A DNA stretch of 64,000 nucleotides from Desulfovibrio desulfuricans. GTDB taxonomy: Bacteria; Desulfobacterota; Desulfovibrionia; Desulfovibrionales; Desulfovibrionaceae. The notes under the pieces were generated by a model. It was given only the letters and a program-made list of their open reading frames with translations, did no database searches and was not told the origin of the DNA. Made by a program: the position numbers and the translations under genes. Position 1 is the first letter of the stretch. Every line of letters starts with the position of its first letter. Location: assembly GCA_015062205.1 (NCBI GenBank), contig SUVB01000011.1:22636-86635 (forward strand), in the 5' to 3' direction. This document shows, one piece after another, positions 62,961 through 64,000 of the stretch.

Positions 62961-63580
62961 AATCCCGGGAGTATCAGGACAACAGACTCCAGGCATACAT
63001 TGCCTGTGGCTGCAAACATACTGCAAAGGCATTTTTCGAGCAGTGTGCCTGATCGGACATGGGTAAGTGACATCACCTCTATCCCGACTGCCGAGGGATG
63101 GTTATACCTTGCCGGCATCAAGGATTGCTGTTCCAAGGAAATTGTCGGATTTCACATGTCAAGCCATATGGACACGACACTTATATTGAAGGCGTTGAAA
63201 AAAGCCTATGAAGCACGCAGGCCGCCCCATGGCCTGCTCCTGCACTCTGACCGTGGAAGTCAGTATTGCAGCAAGGCATATAAACAGCAGCTTGCTGCGT
63301 ACCGGATGCAATGTTCCATGAGTCGCAAAGGCAACTGCCACGATAATGCTCCAATGGAAAGCTTCTGGGGATTGCTGAAAAACGTGCTGGTGTACAGGAC
63401 ACGGTTTCGCTCTCGGCGTCAGGCAAAAGCAGCCATCACGGAATACATTGAAATCTTTTACAATAGGCAAAGGATACAAGCTGGACTTGGCTATCAATCG
63501 CCAGCGGCCTTTGCCAAAAACTTCTGGCGGGGCAAGACGGCACTTGCCGCTTGATGGCGTCTACTTTTGACAGCACCTCA
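62961..63580 (+). mobile_element. IS3-family insertion sequence, 5'-truncated
   Basis: The in-frame sequence from 62961 to the stop at 63552-63554 is the C-terminal part of an IS3 OrfB transposase: TTDSRHTLPVAANILQR, WVSDITSIPTAEGWLYLAGI (first D), LLLHSDRGSQYCSKAY (second D), NCHDNAPMESFWGLLKN (E), and FYNRQRIQAGLGYQSPAAF. All three DDE residues are present, but a stop at 62958 and absence of orfA and the N-terminal half show it is a remnant. The right end, near 63578, looks like an IS terminus (TTTTGACAGCACCTCA); the matching left end is absent from the window. Confidence 0.85.
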
Positions 63581-63690
63581 GTGGCTATTTATACAATTTA
63601 GGTTTTGATGCATCCCGCGTTGTCCCTACCGCAGAAGAAAACCGTCCCGTAAATACGGCCGTCCGCTACCTCATCCGTGCGCTGCCGTAA
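63580..63690 (+). pseudogene. 3' fragment of a prophage tail-fibre-like gene
   Basis: Immediately after the IS end a frame runs to a TAA at 63688-63690 and ends GFDASRVVPTAEENRPVNTA followed by VRYLIRALP. The FDASRVVPTAxENRPxNTAVRYLI ending is typical of phage tail-fibre or tail-collar proteins. The 5' part of the gene is not present in the window, so the fragment was probably cut off by insertion or deletion at the IS. Confidence 0.55.
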
Positions 63691-63855
63691 CCCTAGGCCA
63701 GTCCCTCGAGCCTGCCGTACAGCGCCCGCCGTTCCGTCTCCCGGGCGTCGGGGATGGTGAACCGCCCGGCCGCGAACATGCCCTCCGCCTGCGTCTGCAG
63801 CACGCCCCGGGCGTTGACGATGCCCCTCTGTTCCAACCCGACACGGGAGTTCCCC

Positions 63856-64000
63856 ATGACTGCGTTTACCGCCCTTTTTGAAAAGCTGCTGAAAGCCCTG
63901 GTCATCGTCGCCAACGGCGCCATGCTGCTGCTGGTGTTCGGGCAGGTCATCACCCGCTACTGCTTCGGCTGGACGCCGCACTTCGGCGAGGAGCTGGCGC
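63856..64000 (+). CDS. dctQ: TRAP transporter small permease (DctQ), N-terminal part
   Basis: 48 codons before the right edge: MTAFTALFEKLLKALVIVAN then GAMLLLVFGQVITRYCFGW followed by TPHFGEELA. The VxxRYxFxxxxxWxEEL arrangement after the first helix is the DctQ signature. GGGAG site 5 bases before ATG. DctQ works with DctM and a periplasmic DctP, expected beyond the edge, to import carboxylates with sodium. The 165 bases upstream hold no clear gene. Confidence 0.82.
   Translation, partial: MTAFTALFEKLLKALVIVANGAMLLLVFGQVITRYCFGWTPHFGEELA

Noticed and set aside
63693..63857. 54-codon minus-strand frame ending near the tail-fibre fragment
   Set aside because: It reads like a possible C-terminus but begins on the dctQ start codon, has no ribosome site and no recognised family. 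Left out for lack of support.

Overview
The window looks like a chromosomal segment of a GC-rich sulfate-reducing deltaproteobacterium of the Desulfovibrio group. The evidence is AprBA at the left edge, an HdrCBA-Flx electron-transfer operon, a TunR-type tungstate/molybdate regulator, the Desulfovibrio-like order rplU-rpmA-obgE-proB and atpB-atpE-rex, and a four-subunit 2-oxoacid:ferredoxin oxidoreductase. Gene density is high, overlaps of 1-17 nt are common, and no rRNA, tRNA or CRISPR array was recognised. Assignments rest on motif reading only; no database search was run.

Layout: 1-0.8 kb (minus) aprBA, sulfate respiration. 1.1-8.5 kb: an EPSP-synthase-like protein with an N-terminal chorismate-mutase-like segment, a PEBP-like lipoprotein, an aminotransferase, a rhodanese, an isolated flagellar hook gene with a sigma-54-like promoter, and aroE-aroQ. 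8.7-15.9 kb: hdrC-hdrB-hdrA-flxDC-flxB-flxA, predicted to oxidise NADH and reduce ferredoxin plus a protein disulfide such as DsrC. 16-20.1 kb: a tandem HdeA-like periplasmic protein, then modABC divergent from tunR. 20.2-26.7 kb: mreB-mreC-mreD-mrdA-rodA-bactofilin, cell shape. 26.9-36.3 kb: GAF protein, gapA, the 2-oxoacid oxidoreductase operon, queA, a lipoprotein, coaBC and two little-known proteins. 36.5-46.3 kb: purine permease, acyltransferase, a very long helicase/exonuclease fusion resembling MrfA plus MrfB, panB, speB, tolC. 46.4-54.5 kb: proB-obgE-rpmA-rplU (minus), an rRNA methyltransferase, the F0 genes atpZ-atpI-atpB-atpE, and rex. 54.5-60.1 kb: cobS, nitroreductase, glycosyltransferase, cbiA/cobB and a stand-alone AICAR transformylase.

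60.1-63.7 kb differs from the rest: it is AT-rich in part and holds tandem and inverted repeats, an AlpA-domain protein, a compositionally mosaic diguanylate cyclase, a 5'-truncated IS3 transposase and what looks like the 3' end of a prophage tail-fibre gene. It reads as the scar of one or more mobile elements inserted between purH and a TRAP transporter operon, whose dctQ gene runs off the right edge.

Functionally, much of the window concerns redox balance: AprBA, Flx-Hdr, the ferredoxin-linked oxidoreductase, F0 of ATP synthase, and the NADH/NAD sensor Rex with several candidate operators. The most unusual single items are the MrfA-MrfB-like fusion, the EPSP-synthase-like protein lacking the usual catalytic motifs, the tandem HdeA protein, the cysteine-rich c subunit, a pair of related intergenic repeats, and the mobile-element scar.
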